Positions 33,556 through 42,753 of a DNA stretch of 63,204 nt are shown one piece after another (position 1 is the stretch's first letter; each line of letters starts with the position of its first letter). A program made the translations under genes and the position numbers. The notes under the pieces were generated by a model. That model was not told the DNA's origin and did not search any database. It saw only the letters and a list, made by a program, of their open reading frames with translations. The stretch comes from Oscillospiraceae bacterium (lineage in GTDB: Bacteria; Bacillota; Clostridia; Oscillospirales; Acutalibacteraceae). The stretch spans positions 1-63,204 of the forward strand of contig JAQXSW010000011.1 of the NCBI GenBank assembly GCA_029219165.1, read 5' to 3'.

Positions 33556-34316
33556 CTTTTTTCACTCCCCGTAGCAAGCATTGTGAGCGTTTCTGAAATT
33601 TTTTGATAAAGCTGTTCATCAGTGGAGTCGCCACGGTATACCTGATGGAATACCTCTCCGTCCTTAATGAAGAGAATGCGGTTAGCAACGCTTGCAGCTT
33701 TAACTGAGTGCGTAACCATGAGTATGGTTTGTCCACTTTCGTTTACATCGCGGAAGAGGGATAATACTTCGTCTGATGACTTTGAATCCAAAGCTCCCGT
33801 TGGCTCATCAGCAAGCAAAATGTGCGGTTTTGTAATTAATGCTCTGGCACATGCTGCTCTTTGCTTTTGACCACCTGAAATTTCATAAGGGAACTTCTTT
33901 AGAAGATCGGAAATTCCAAGGCGCTCTGCAAGTGGTTTTAGTGTTTCACTCATCTCATCGTGCTTTTTGCCTGCAAGGACAAGTGGAAGATAAATGTTGT
34001 CTTCAACAGAAAATGTATCCAGAAGGTTGAACTCCTGGAAAACAAATCCAAGGTTGTCACGCCTGAAGGTTGCTCTGTCAGACTCTTTAATGCTGGCAAA
34101 ATCCTTGCCGTCAAGAATTACATTTCCCATTGTAGGTTTGTCAAGTGCAGCCAAGATGTTGAGAAGAGTTGTTTTACCAGAGCCTGATTCACCCATAATT
34201 GCAACAAACTCGCCTTCCTCAACTGTGAAGTTTACATCACGTAAAGCTTCAACCTTATTTCCACCAAGTCTTGTGGAATATACTTTTTTTAGGTTTGTTA
34301 CTTCAAGAAAACTCAT
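33552..34316 (-). CDS. BceA-type ABC transporter ATP-binding protein
   Basis: 254 aa. Walker A GESGSGKTTLLN, LGFVFQEFNLLDTF, signature ISGGQKQRAACARAL, Walker B ILLADEPTGALD, and an H-loop in MVTHSVKAAS. GGAGGAC lies just upstream of ATG 34316. An earlier start is rejected because it would overrun the regulatory inverted repeat. Works with the downstream permease and is probably controlled by the adjacent RR/HK pair. Confidence 0.9.
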   Translation of the reverse strand: MSFLEVTNLKKVYSTRLGGNKVEALRDVNFTVEEGEFVAIMGESGSGKTTLLNILAALDKPTMGNVILDGKDFASIKESDRATFRRDNLGFVFQEFNLLDTFSVEDNIYLPLVLAGKKHDEMSETLKPLAERLGISDLLKKFPYEISGGQKQRAACARALITKPHILLADEPTGALDSKSSDEVLSLFRDVNESGQTILMVTHSVKAASVANRILFIKDGEVFHQVYRGDSTDEQLYQKISETLTMLATGSEKR

Positions 34317-34349
34317 AAATATGTCCTCCGTGTTTTTTATCTTGACTAC

Positions 34350-34424
34350 AGTATATTGAAAACGGGAAATGCGTTCCATTTTATTGGCTTACATTTCCCG
34401 TATTATTTCTTACATTTTTGTAAG
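34350..34424 (-). promoter_or_regulatory. BceR-like operator and promoter of the ABC transporter operon
   Basis: A perfect 10-bp inverted repeat ACGGGAAATG (34362-34371) / CATTTCCCGT (34392-34401), 20-nt spacer, flanks a minus-strand -35 TGGAAC (34378-34373). A -10 TATACT is at 34355-34350, 17 nt away. A second small palindrome CTTACATTTTTGTAAG (34409-34424) lies next to the kinase stop. The layout fits activation by the adjacent OmpR-type regulator (inference). Confidence 0.65.
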
Positions 34425-34426
34425 AT

Positions 34427-35416
34427 TTATTCCTTTATCTTGTTGTATTGTGAAAGATCAAGAAAAATCTTTGTGCCAACTGAAGGCGTAGAGGCGGCTG
34501 AAATGCCAATACCTAAGTTGTCACAGGTCCTTTTGCAAAGGTATAGGCCAAGACCTGTTGATGCGTGTTCAAGACGTCCTATTTTGCCTGTGTATCCTTT
34601 TTCAAAAATCCTAGGTAAATCCTCTTTGTCAATTCCTATGCCGGTGTCTTCAATACACAAAACATTTTTTGAAGACATATAAATGCTAATGCTTCCCTCG
34701 TTTGTATATTTGAGTGCATTTGAAATAAGTTGTTCAACAACAAAACTGAACCATTTTTCGTCTGTAATAAAAGAATATTCAATTGGCTCATATACCAAAG
34801 TAATCTTTCTGCTAATGAATTCATTAATGAATTTTTTTATTGAACTCTTAACAAGAGAATTTAGATTTTCCTTCCTAAACACATAGTCAGAAGACTCTGA
34901 GTCTAAACGTAGGTAGGTTAGCACCATTTCAACATACTGTTCAACACGGAATAAATCTGCAGAAAGTCTGCGTGCCTCATCCGTATCCATATTTCCCAAG
35001 GTCAGTTTCATTGAGGAAATAGGTGTCTTAATTTGATGTGCCCAAACAGTGTAGTATTCAACAAGATCTTTAAATTTTTCATATTCAATTTGCTGCTCAG
35101 TTAGCGCATTTTGCTTGATTTGATTTATTATAAGTTTATAGTCGTCATCTAAAAAGCCGGTGGATTCAGGGAGCGATTCAATCATGGCTGTAGAAAGTTT
35201 TGATGTATATTCAAGTGCCTCGTGTTTTTTCTTCTCCTTAAAGAATGAAATCAATAAAAGAATAAAACCTAATACAAATGAAATAATAAAAGGGTAAATA
35301 ACTGCCATGATTGGTAAGTGATAAAGTTCAAAGGAGAGAAGAAATATGAAAATAAAAAGAATTATGAAGACAATTGTAGTTTTATTCGTTTTTAAGTATT
35401 TAAAAAATAAGTTCAT
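34427..35416 (-). CDS. BceS-type intramembrane-sensing histidine kinase
   Basis: 329 aa. Two N-terminal membrane segments (about 15-35 and 40-60) with almost no extracellular loop. Dimerisation helix HQIKTPISSMKLTL (phospho-His in EYYTVWAHQIKTP), N-box SLVKSSIKKF / QLISNALKYT, G1/G2 DTGIGIDKEDLPRIFEKGY and TGLGLYLCK. The lack of a sensor domain is typical of BceS, which listens to the transporter. ATG 35416 (GGAG upstream) overlaps the RR gene by 17 nt. Confidence 0.9.
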   Translation of the reverse strand: MNLFFKYLKTNKTTIVFIILFIFIFLLSFELYHLPIMAVIYPFIISFVLGFILLLISFFKEKKKHEALEYTSKLSTAMIESLPESTGFLDDDYKLIINQIKQNALTEQQIEYEKFKDLVEYYTVWAHQIKTPISSMKLTLGNMDTDEARRLSADLFRVEQYVEMVLTYLRLDSESSDYVFRKENLNSLVKSSIKKFINEFISRKITLVYEPIEYSFITDEKWFSFVVEQLISNALKYTNEGSISIYMSSKNVLCIEDTGIGIDKEDLPRIFEKGYTGKIGRLEHASTGLGLYLCKRTCDNLGIGISAASTPSVGTKIFLDLSQYNKIKE

Positions 35417-36074
35417 ACCCAACTCCATGTTTAGTAGTGATAAAGTCTGAAAGCCCATAGCTTTCAAGTTTTTTTCGAAGTCTGTTTACATTTACCGTCA
35501 ATGTATTTTCATCTACGAACGAGTCAGTTTCCCAAAGTTTTTCCATGAGTTTTTCACGACTTACAATTTTACCCTTGTTTTCCATAAGACAAAGTAAAAT
35601 TCTGTACTCATTTTTAGTCAATTCAATTTTTTGATCGTTATAGACGAGCGATCCATCGCCTGTGTTAAGAAATGCACCTTTATGTGACATGATCGGAGCG
35701 GAACCTCCAAAGTCGTAAGCACGGCGGAGTAACGCTCCTATTTTTGCCATTAAAACATTGGCGTCAAATGGCTTTGCAATAAAGTCGTCCGCACCCATGT
35801 TCATGGCCATAACTATATTCATGTTATCCGCTGCAGATGAAATGAAAATAATTGGAACGCTTGACAGCTTTCTTATTTCACTGCACCAATGATAACCATT
35901 GAAAAAAGGTAGGCCAATGTCCATAAGCACTATGTGCGGACTAAACTCAGAAAACTCTGTTGTAACATTTCTAAAGTCAGAACACACAAGAACGTTTAAG
36001 TCCCAAGACGTCGCAACTTCTTTTATAGCCTCTGCAATTCCTTTGTCATCCTCAACTAAATAAAGTTTATACAT
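35400..36074 (-). CDS. BceR-type response regulator (OmpR family)
   Basis: 224 aa. Receiver domain (LYLVEDDKGIAEAI, phospho-acceptor Asp in VLMDIGLPFFNGY, Lys in IAKPFD). Winged-helix DNA-binding domain with LTKNEYRILLCLMENKGKIVSREKLMEKLW and NVNRLRKKLE. Drives the ABC transporter operon downstream. GGAGGATATT precedes ATG 36074. Confidence 0.93.
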   Translation of the reverse strand: MYKLYLVEDDKGIAEAIKEVATSWDLNVLVCSDFRNVTTEFSEFSPHIVLMDIGLPFFNGYHWCSEIRKLSSVPIIFISSAADNMNIVMAMNMGADDFIAKPFDANVLMAKIGALLRRAYDFGGSAPIMSHKGAFLNTGDGSLVYNDQKIELTKNEYRILLCLMENKGKIVSREKLMEKLWETDSFVDENTLTVNVNRLRKKLESYGLSDFITTKHGVGYELIF

Positions 36075-36144
36075 AATATCCTCCAAACAAATACAAGGGT
36101 ATTATAACACATAATATTGAAAACAATAAATTAAGAAAAAGCAA

Positions 36145-36173
36145 AGAAAAATGGGGTGGAATAACCACCCCAT
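36145..36173 (-). terminator. Terminator of the lipase gene
   Basis: ATGGGGTGG / CCACCCCAT stem. On the minus strand it is followed by TTTTTC. Sits between the lipase stop and the RR start. Confidence 0.8.
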
Positions 36174-36181
36174 GATTTTTA

Positions 36182-37381
36182 TTAAAGATCAATTGAAGGA
36201 AGATTCTGAAGTCTTCTAAGAATGTCATAGAAGAAGATTGCATAGTCGTCCTTGCTTTCACCGTTACCACAGTAAGACATGTGGTCTTTAATTTCAGTAG
36301 GCATATCATACCAAACACCAGGTTTGATATCCTTTTCGCCGTGCCATGGTTCCCAATTTTCATTCTTTGGAGCTTGCTCTGTAACAGTGTTTACAAGACC
36401 ATCGTTTTGTTTCCACTCCGGACCAATGAATGCATGGTTTGCATCCTCAGGATTTCCCTTATATTTACCAACAATGTAAGCTGTTGGCTTAAGAAGTGGG
36501 ATCATGTCCTTAACCGGAACATAGTTGCCCTCTGCGTTAGGAACTGTTCTGGAAGCTGAGTATGAGAAATAGTAAATGTTCTCAAATGCTTTCCAGTCAG
36601 CCATTCTTTCACGAGCTTTGTGAACATAAAGGTCATTAAGGCAACAGTCTTCTGATTCATAATATCTAACTGCATCCTTAATGTTTGGTTTAAGCTTAGT
36701 CCACTTTCTTTCTTCCGGACGACAACCAAGATTCCACTGTTCCATCATTGGGTCATATACGTTACCGAACGGAATGCTACCAAGTATTGAAAGGAATGAT
36801 ACAAGAGTCTTTGCAATATATGGAGCCGGCTTTTCAATTGCATATAGGAATGAAATACCGTCGTTTGCAGAAGCAAGTGTTGTACAAGAGTGAATCCAAT
36901 TTGTGTGTCCACCTTTAAAGAACTCTGAAAGTTCCTCAGCCGGTGTTCCGTCAATTTCTTCCTGGCTTCCTCTTACAATCATGTTTACGAAGAAGCGTAC
37001 TGTTGGACCACCGAATGAGTGACCAATTACATTGATTTTCTTAATTTTTCCTTCGTCATCAAGCTGACCCCAGTCAGGAATCATACCCTTGTATGTACGG
37101 CCGTAACGAGCATGTCCCATCTTTTCTGAGTGAACTTTACCGTAGTCAACTGTACCACCAACAATTTGTGCATAAGCTTCACAAGCTCTGTCCCACATAG
37201 ATGTGAAACCACTCATTGAAGGAGTGTAGAACTCTGTGCCGAGTTTTTTGTACATCTTCTTGATGTCTGTTGAAAACATTCCAAAATAAGGAACGTACTT
37301 TGTAATTAGTTCTTGTTCGCCAAATCCGGCAAATCCGTGGAACATGACGAATGGGTAGTTGTTAAGTCTTTCGTTTTCCAT
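36182..37381 (-). CDS. Lipase, family I.5/L1-like (staphylococcal/Geobacillus type)
   Basis: 399 aa. NYPFVMFHGFAGFG, the nucleophile elbow VIGHSFGGPTVRFF (Ser in GHSFGG), the WDRACEAYAQIVGGTVDYG region and LASANDGISFLY are characteristic of the lip/L1 family of secreted true lipases. Unlike those enzymes it starts directly with MENERLNNYPFVM, with no signal peptide, so it would be cytosolic or unconventionally exported. GGAGAC precedes ATG 37381. Monocistronic. Confidence 0.87.
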   Translation of the reverse strand: MENERLNNYPFVMFHGFAGFGEQELITKYVPYFGMFSTDIKKMYKKLGTEFYTPSMSGFTSMWDRACEAYAQIVGGTVDYGKVHSEKMGHARYGRTYKGMIPDWGQLDDEGKIKKINVIGHSFGGPTVRFFVNMIVRGSQEEIDGTPAEELSEFFKGGHTNWIHSCTTLASANDGISFLYAIEKPAPYIAKTLVSFLSILGSIPFGNVYDPMMEQWNLGCRPEERKWTKLKPNIKDAVRYYESEDCCLNDLYVHKARERMADWKAFENIYYFSYSASRTVPNAEGNYVPVKDMIPLLKPTAYIVGKYKGNPEDANHAFIGPEWKQNDGLVNTVTEQAPKNENWEPWHGEKDIKPGVWYDMPTEIKDHMSYCGNGESKDDYAIFFYDILRRLQNLPSIDL

Positions 37382-37604
37382 TTTTTGTCTCCTTGCTTTA
37401 TAAAATAAGTCTTAAATATTATACATTTTAGAACAACCTTTTTAAACCCCTATTATTAACAAACTATTAATAAACATTTTAACATATGTATAAAAAGTCT
37501 TACAGGTGTAAAAGTTTTTTAATATGGTAAATTTTCACATTAATAAAATATGAAATAAATGTCGATAATATTCTTGCAGACGCCAATAAAAAGGAGTGTA
37601 AAAA

Positions 37605-37796
37605 ATGAAGGGCAATAAAGCATCAGTCCCTGAGGCAAGAGAAGCTCTTGACCGTTTTAAGATGGAAGCAGCGTCAGATGTTGGCGTAAACTTAAAGCAG
37701 GGATATAATGGTGACCTTACTTCAAGAGAAGCCGGTTCAATCGGTGGCCAGATGGTTAAGAAAATGATTGAATCTTATGAAAAAGGCATGAAGTAA
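37605..37796 (+). CDS. Alpha/beta-type small acid-soluble spore protein
   Basis: 63 aa. VPEAREALDRFKMEAASDVGV, LKQGYNGDLTSREAGSIGGQMVKKMI carries the alpha/beta SASP core that saturates spore DNA and is cut by GPR protease at germination, the E-A/S-x2 site lying in the N-terminal half. Its presence implies an endospore former. GGAGTG precedes ATG 37605. I could not identify a convincing sigma-G promoter in the 223-nt A+T-rich upstream gap. Confidence 0.93.
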   Translation: MKGNKASVPEAREALDRFKMEAASDVGVNLKQGYNGDLTSREAGSIGGQMVKKMIESYEKGMK

Positions 37797-37805
37797 GACA
37801 ATTTG

Positions 37806-37838
37806 AAAACACCTTCCACAAAATGTGGAAGGTGTTTT
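37806..37838. terminator. Bidirectional terminator between sasp and the alpha/beta hydrolase
   Basis: AAAACACCTTCCACA / TGTGGAAGGTGTTTT, 15-bp perfect stem, A/T ends on both sides. Confidence 0.9.
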
Positions 37839-37842
37839 ACTA

Positions 37843-38850
37843 TTACAGATATTTATTTATGTATTGCTTAATGTATGTGAAGTATTCGTTATTGTAGTTG
37901 AACTGTGAAGCACTGTGGGAAGTGTTAGGAAATATATGTAGTTCACGTGGGCAGGTTAGAGACTCATAGTTTTCATAACCCATTGTGACAGGAACAAAGA
38001 TATCATCGTCACCGTGCATTATCATGGTTGGAATTTTTATGTCTTTGTTGTGTTCAATTGGGGCTGCGTCTTCAAGGTTATAACCTGACCTTAAGTGATA
38101 ATAGTTTGCAAGGGCTGTTACAAGAAGTGCTGCAACTGTTTTTGGTAAGTGAAATGCGCGTAGGACATGGTAGAACTCATCTTTGGCTGAGGTGTAGCCA
38201 CAGTCAGCAATAAGGCATTTTACCGACTTTGGCAGGTCTGGGTGCGCAGCAGTAAGAAGGGCAGTAGAAGAACCCATAGAGACACCGTGAAGCATAACTT
38301 TAATTTTAGGTCCTTTGACTTTTTCAAGGAATTGAAGCCAAAGGACACAGTCCTTGGATTCCTGGTCTCCGAATGTAACGACGTCGCCTTCACTTCTGCC
38401 TTCGTGACGGTGGTCAACTACAAAAACATTGAGCCCAAGTTTGTTGTATTCACGTATGTATCTACAGGAGTCAGTAAGTCCTGTCATGTTGAAACCATGG
38501 GAGAAAAATACATACCGGTCTGTAGGTTTCTTTGCTTTGTACAGAGTTCCATAGAGCTTATGTCCATGTGCATTTATTATGGTGTATTCCTCTTGCTTAA
38601 GGGACCTTGCATAGGCAATGGAACCGTTAAGAGGAAATCCATTCATTTCATTTGCTTTTATAATCATTCTTGAAAGTGCACCAAGGTTTGTCTGAAGTTT
38701 GGCCCAGTTGTATAGGAACGGGGGAGTTACTGTTTTCATTCCCTCTTGAACAGAATTTCCCTTGACTTTAAATATTGCCTGGTAAAGACTTTCAAGAGAA
38801 AGTACCGGTAGCGATGAAATTAGTGGTATGAGTATAAGTTTCTTTTTCAT
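37843..38850 (-). CDS. Alpha/beta hydrolase, membrane-anchored
   Basis: 335 aa. Hydrophobic N-terminal segment (about 5-20), oxyanion block VFFSHGFNMTGL, nucleophile motif HGVSMGSS (Ser in GVSMGS), acid near MIMHGDDDIFVP and catalytic His in FPNTSHSASQ. Resembles YqkD/bile-acid-transferase-like hydrolases of Firmicutes with unknown substrate. Ends 12 nt before the COG2509 flavoprotein start, so likely cotranscribed. Confidence 0.82.
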   Translation of the reverse strand: MKKKLILIPLISSLPVLSLESLYQAIFKVKGNSVQEGMKTVTPPFLYNWAKLQTNLGALSRMIIKANEMNGFPLNGSIAYARSLKQEEYTIINAHGHKLYGTLYKAKKPTDRYVFFSHGFNMTGLTDSCRYIREYNKLGLNVFVVDHRHEGRSEGDVVTFGDQESKDCVLWLQFLEKVKGPKIKVMLHGVSMGSSTALLTAAHPDLPKSVKCLIADCGYTSAKDEFYHVLRAFHLPKTVAALLVTALANYYHLRSGYNLEDAAPIEHNKDIKIPTMIMHGDDDIFVPVTMGYENYESLTCPRELHIFPNTSHSASQFNYNNEYFTYIKQYINKYL

Positions 38851-38861
38851 AGTTATTCACC

Positions 38862-40481
38862 TTAGTAGTCATGTTCGTCTGTAAGAATGGCTTCGGCAAC
38901 ACGGATGCCATCAACACCGGCGGAGACTATTCCACCGGCGTAGCCTGCGCCTTCACCACATGGGTAGACACCGCCAAGAACATTTTCTCCTTGGAAGCAT
39001 TCATAGAAGTCACCACGGACAATACGTACAGGGGATGAAGATCTTGTTTCGGGTGCCGTGAGTACAGCTTCTGAAAATGCAAAACCTTTAAGCTTTCTAT
39101 CCATTTGCACAATGGCGTCAGCCATTGTGTCAGTTACACGTTTTGGAAGAATTAGTCTAATATCAGACGGGGTTGTGCCTGTTGGACAACTTGGATGCAC
39201 AGATTTAAGGGACGTTGATTTTTGATTATTTAGAAAGTCGCCAACCAGCTGGCAAGGAGCTGTGTAGTCTTTTCCTCCGAGTTCAAAGGCTTTTTGTTCA
39301 ATCTGCCTTTGAAGTTCAATTCCTGCAAGCGGATGGCTTGAAGGAAAGTCCTGAGGCTCAATGCCGACGAGGAGGGCGGCGTTGGAGTTCTCTTTGTCAC
39401 GGGCGTATTCACTCATACCGTTGACAACTACTCCGCCTTCTTCAGAGGAGGCGCAAACTACTGTGCCGCCCGGACACATACAGAATGTATATGCGCCACG
39501 ACCGTGGTCCGGGTGGCAGGCCATTTTGTAGTTTGCAGCACCAAGCGCAGGATGTCCGGCAAAGTCACCATACTGCGCTTTGTCTATCATTTCACGTGGG
39601 TGTTCAATTCTTGTACCCACGGAGAACGCCTTTTGAATTATGTTTATGTTCTTGTTGTAGAGCATTTCAACAGTGTCTCTTGCTGAGTGCCCTATGGCAA
39701 GAACAACAGTGTCTGTTTCTAAGTCAACAAAACTTCCGTCTTGATCTTTGTATGTTACACCATGAATGTAGTTGTTGGCAATTATTAGGTCTGTTAGCTG
39801 GCAACCGAAGTGGATTTCTCCACCTAACTCAATTACTTCTTTTCTTAGATTTTTTACAACATCTACAAGTTTGTCAGTACCAATGTGTGGATAGTTGGAA
39901 TAGAGAATTTGTTCAGGAGCGCCGAAGTGTACAAACTCAGTGAAAATTTTTCTCTGTTTCTTATCCTTAATTCCGGTTGTAAGTTTACCGTCTGAAAATG
40001 TTCCGGCACCACCTTCACCGTACTGAATATTTGATTGAGTATTTAGATTCCTCGTTGTCCAAAAGTTGTTTACATCTTTTGTCCTTTGGTCAACATCATT
40101 ACCACGCTCAAGTACTATCGGATTTAGGCCTGCTCTTGCAAGCATTAAAGAACAAAACATACCGGCAGGACCAAAGCCAACAATTACAGGGCGGAATGTT
40201 GACTTGCGTTTTACTTCTACCGGTTCATATTCATAGAAATCTGATTTGGATACTCTTCTTGAGTCTGATTTTTTTAATATTTTTTCTTCATTACCATTTA
40301 TTTCTACGTCAACTGCACAGGAGAAAAAGATGTTGTCTTTCTTTCTTGAATCAATTGATCTTTTGAAAATAGACATTTTGGTAATGTCGTTTGGTTGTAT
40401 ATGCAGAACTTTTGCTGCAGAGTTTTTAAGATCTTCTTCTGTGCCATCAAGAGAAAGTTTGAGTTCATTAATTCTTAGCAC
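38862..40481 (-). CDS. Uncharacterised FAD-dependent dehydrogenase (COG2509 type)
   Basis: 539 aa. N-terminal domain of about 90 aa, FAD motif RPVIVGFGPAGMFCSLMLARAGL, and GGAGTFSDGKLTTGIKD, AIGHSARDT, AYTFCMCPGGTVVCASSEEGG and GVYPCGEGAGYAGGI blocks specific to this conserved, uncharacterised family. Start is GTG 40481 with GGAGG 9 nt upstream, inside the 3' end of the BaiN-like gene (14-nt overlap). Reaction unknown. Confidence 0.88.
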   Translation of the reverse strand: MLRINELKLSLDGTEEDLKNSAAKVLHIQPNDITKMSIFKRSIDSRKKDNIFFSCAVDVEINGNEEKILKKSDSRRVSKSDFYEYEPVEVKRKSTFRPVIVGFGPAGMFCSLMLARAGLNPIVLERGNDVDQRTKDVNNFWTTRNLNTQSNIQYGEGGAGTFSDGKLTTGIKDKKQRKIFTEFVHFGAPEQILYSNYPHIGTDKLVDVVKNLRKEVIELGGEIHFGCQLTDLIIANNYIHGVTYKDQDGSFVDLETDTVVLAIGHSARDTVEMLYNKNINIIQKAFSVGTRIEHPREMIDKAQYGDFAGHPALGAANYKMACHPDHGRGAYTFCMCPGGTVVCASSEEGGVVVNGMSEYARDKENSNAALLVGIEPQDFPSSHPLAGIELQRQIEQKAFELGGKDYTAPCQLVGDFLNNQKSTSLKSVHPSCPTGTTPSDIRLILPKRVTDTMADAIVQMDRKLKGFAFSEAVLTAPETRSSSPVRIVRGDFYECFQGENVLGGVYPCGEGAGYAGGIVSAGVDGIRVAEAILTDEHDY

Positions 40482-41640
40482 GTTCTGCCACCTCCAAACC
40501 TACTGTTATTCCTGAACCCCAAGCAAAATGAAGATTATATCCACCACAAATTCCATCCACATTTAGAAGTTCTCCACTTATGAAAATGCCTGGGTTTTTG
40601 TTTGATTCAAGTTTGTTGTTAACTTCTGTTTTAGGAACTCCACCATGGGTCACCTGTGCATGTTTAAAATGCTTTGTTCCAGTTGGTGTTAGAGTGAATG
40701 ACTTTATTTTTTTGATTATGTTTTCAGTATCATTTTCATCTTTTAATATGAAGTCTATGAGTTTTTGATTCAGTATACCTTGAAGTTTTTGACTCATTTC
40801 AAAATTGCTTGTATTTAAAAGAAATTCAGAAAGTTCTTCTGTTGAGATGTCAGGCGTTAAGTCTATTGTTATCTTAGTTTGTTGACTTTGTTTCAGCGCA
40901 TCATTAAGAGGGGAGGCAAGCTGCATTGTTGCAATTCCGGAAATGCCATAATCAGCGAAAAGAATTTCTCCACTTTCAGTGAATTTCTTGTCTTCCGTTT
41001 TTAGCGTTATTGTTCCTCTAACTTTCACGCCCTTTAGAAGTGTAGTATCTTCTTTTGTTGTCATTTGCACAAGGGCAGGAGAAATGGTCTCGTATTTTAT
41101 TCCAAGACTCTTAACGAACCTGTATCCATCACCATCACAACCCGGTCCGACTTTGCCACCTGTTGAAATGAGGACGTAGTCAGATTTATATTCGTTCTTG
41201 TCTGTGATTATTTTTACTCGATGCTCCGGTTCAATAATTTTTATGTCTTGAACTTGTTCATCGGTTTTAATTTTTATGTTGAGTCTTTCCAGTTCATTTA
41301 AGAGAACTTCACGTACTGATGATGCAGTCATAGACAGAGGATAGATTCTACCTTCTTCTGTTGTGGTGAAGAGACCTATGGATTTAAAGAAGGCTTTGCA
41401 TTCTTCCGAGGTGAAATTTTGAATTACCTCTTTTGCAAGGTCTTTGTCTCCATAGTAGTATTCCGGTTTTATTTCCTCGTTTGAGAGGTTGCATCTGCCG
41501 TTACCTGTTTGAAGAATCTTTTTAAGTATGGAGGATTGTTTTTCAATTATTGTGACGTTAAGACTTGGATTATTTCTTTTTGCTGTTATTGCAGCAACGC
41601 TTCCGGACGCACCGCCACCAATTATGATGAATGATTTCAT
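40468..41640 (-). CDS. BaiN/YhiN-like FAD-binding oxidoreductase (HI0933 family)
   Basis: 390 aa. FIIGGGASGSVAAITA FAD motif, LQTGNGRCNLSNEEI, YPLSMTASSVREVLL, GPGCDGDGYRFVKSLG, QVTHGGVPKTEVN and FISGELLNVDGICGGYNLHFAWGSG are the HI0933/YhiN hallmarks. Members include aminoacetone oxidase-like proteins and BaiN of bile-acid dehydroxylation, but most are unassigned. Cotranscribed with the COG2509 flavoprotein. Confidence 0.88.
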   Translation of the reverse strand: MKSFIIIGGGASGSVAAITAKRNNPSLNVTIIEKQSSILKKILQTGNGRCNLSNEEIKPEYYYGDKDLAKEVIQNFTSEECKAFFKSIGLFTTTEEGRIYPLSMTASSVREVLLNELERLNIKIKTDEQVQDIKIIEPEHRVKIITDKNEYKSDYVLISTGGKVGPGCDGDGYRFVKSLGIKYETISPALVQMTTKEDTTLLKGVKVRGTITLKTEDKKFTESGEILFADYGISGIATMQLASPLNDALKQSQQTKITIDLTPDISTEELSEFLLNTSNFEMSQKLQGILNQKLIDFILKDENDTENIIKKIKSFTLTPTGTKHFKHAQVTHGGVPKTEVNNKLESNKNPGIFISGELLNVDGICGGYNLHFAWGSGITVGLEVAERAKN

Positions 41641-41705
41641 AGTATCCTCCTTGTTTTTTCGTTTCGTATTAGTTTATTACAAATATCTTAAAAACTCAAC
41701 CACAA

Positions 41706-41763
41706 TTGACTAAAAGTTAATTTTATAGTATTATAACTAAGTACATTTTTTAAGTACATTTTT
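41706..41763 (+). promoter_or_regulatory. rml promoter with tandem 13-mers
   Basis: TTGACT (41706-41711), 17-nt spacer, TATTAT (41729-41734). Just downstream are two contiguous copies of TAAGTACATTTTT (41738-41750 and 41751-41763), a possible regulatory element around +1 to +26 of the rml transcript. Confidence 0.6.
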
Positions 41764-41786
41764 ACTTTAAGTTAAGAGGTGTTTTC

Positions 41787-42728
41787 TTGAAAGGTATTAT
41801 TCTTGCGGGCGGTTCAGGAACCAGACTCTATCCGCTTACACGCGTTACCAGTAAACAGCTTTTACCAATATATGACAAGCCAATGATATTTTACCCATTA
41901 TCAATGCTTATGCTTGCCGGAATTAAGGACATTCTCATAATTTCAACACCTTCTGACACCCCTCGTTTTGAGGATCTTTTAGGTGATGGATCACTTTTTG
42001 GCCTTAATATTGAATATGCAATCCAGGAGGCGCCAAATGGCCTTGCTGAAGCATTTCTTATTGGTGAAGAATTCATAGGAAACGACACCGTTGCCATGAT
42101 TTTAGGTGACAATATCTTCTACGGAAACGGCCTCGGGCATATACTTAGACAGGCGGCAACCCAAGCAAATTTAGAAGAGGGTTCAAAAGCCACAATTTTC
42201 GGTTATTATGTAGATAACCCACAGGACTTCGGCGTAATTGAATTTGACCGTGACGGACGTGTTATTTCTCTTGAAGAAAAACCGCAGGAACCACGTTCAA
42301 ATTACGCAGTTACAGGAATGTACTTCTATGACAACAGAGTTGTAGAATTTGCTAAGAAAATAAAGCCTTCAAAAAGAGGCGAACTTGAAATTACAGACAT
42401 TAATCGACTTTATCTTGAGGCGGGCGACCTTGAGGTAAAACTTATGGGACGCGGCTTTGCGTGGATGGATACCGGTACAGTAGACGCCCTAAATAATGCC
42501 GCAAACTTTATAAAAACACTCGAAGAGGGACAGGGAATTATTATTTCTGCCCCGGAAGAAATAGCATATAACTCAAGATGGATTTCAAGAAAGAAACTTC
42601 TTGAATCCGCAAACCTATATGGTAAATCTAAGTATGGAGAACATCTGCGTCGTGTTGCAGACGGCAGAATTCTTTATTCAGAACGCTTTGGAGAACGTCC
42701 TTACTGGGGACGTGACCCGGAGGAATAA
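41787..42728 (+). CDS. rfbA: Glucose-1-phosphate thymidylyltransferase
   Basis: 313 aa, RmlA: glucose-1-P + dTTP to dTDP-glucose, first step of dTDP-L-rhamnose. [58 protein letters not shown] and [12 protein letters not shown] are all conserved. Start is TTG 41787 with AGAGG 7 nt upstream. Confidence 0.95.
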   Translation: MKGIILAGGSGTRLYPLTRVTSKQLLPIYDKPMIFYPLSMLMLAGIKDILIISTPSDTPRFEDLLGDGSLFGLNIEYAIQEAPNGLAEAFLIGEEFIGNDTVAMILGDNIFYGNGLGHILRQAATQANLEEGSKATIFGYYVDNPQDFGVIEFDRDGRVISLEEKPQEPRSNYAVTGMYFYDNRVVEFAKKIKPSKRGELEITDINRLYLEAGDLEVKLMGRGFAWMDTGTVDALNNAANFIKTLEEGQGIIISAPEEIAYNSRWISRKKLLESANLYGKSKYGEHLRRVADGRILYSERFGERPYWGRDPEE

Positions 42729-42753
42729 TTAGAGTTTAGGGGAAGGCTCATTA

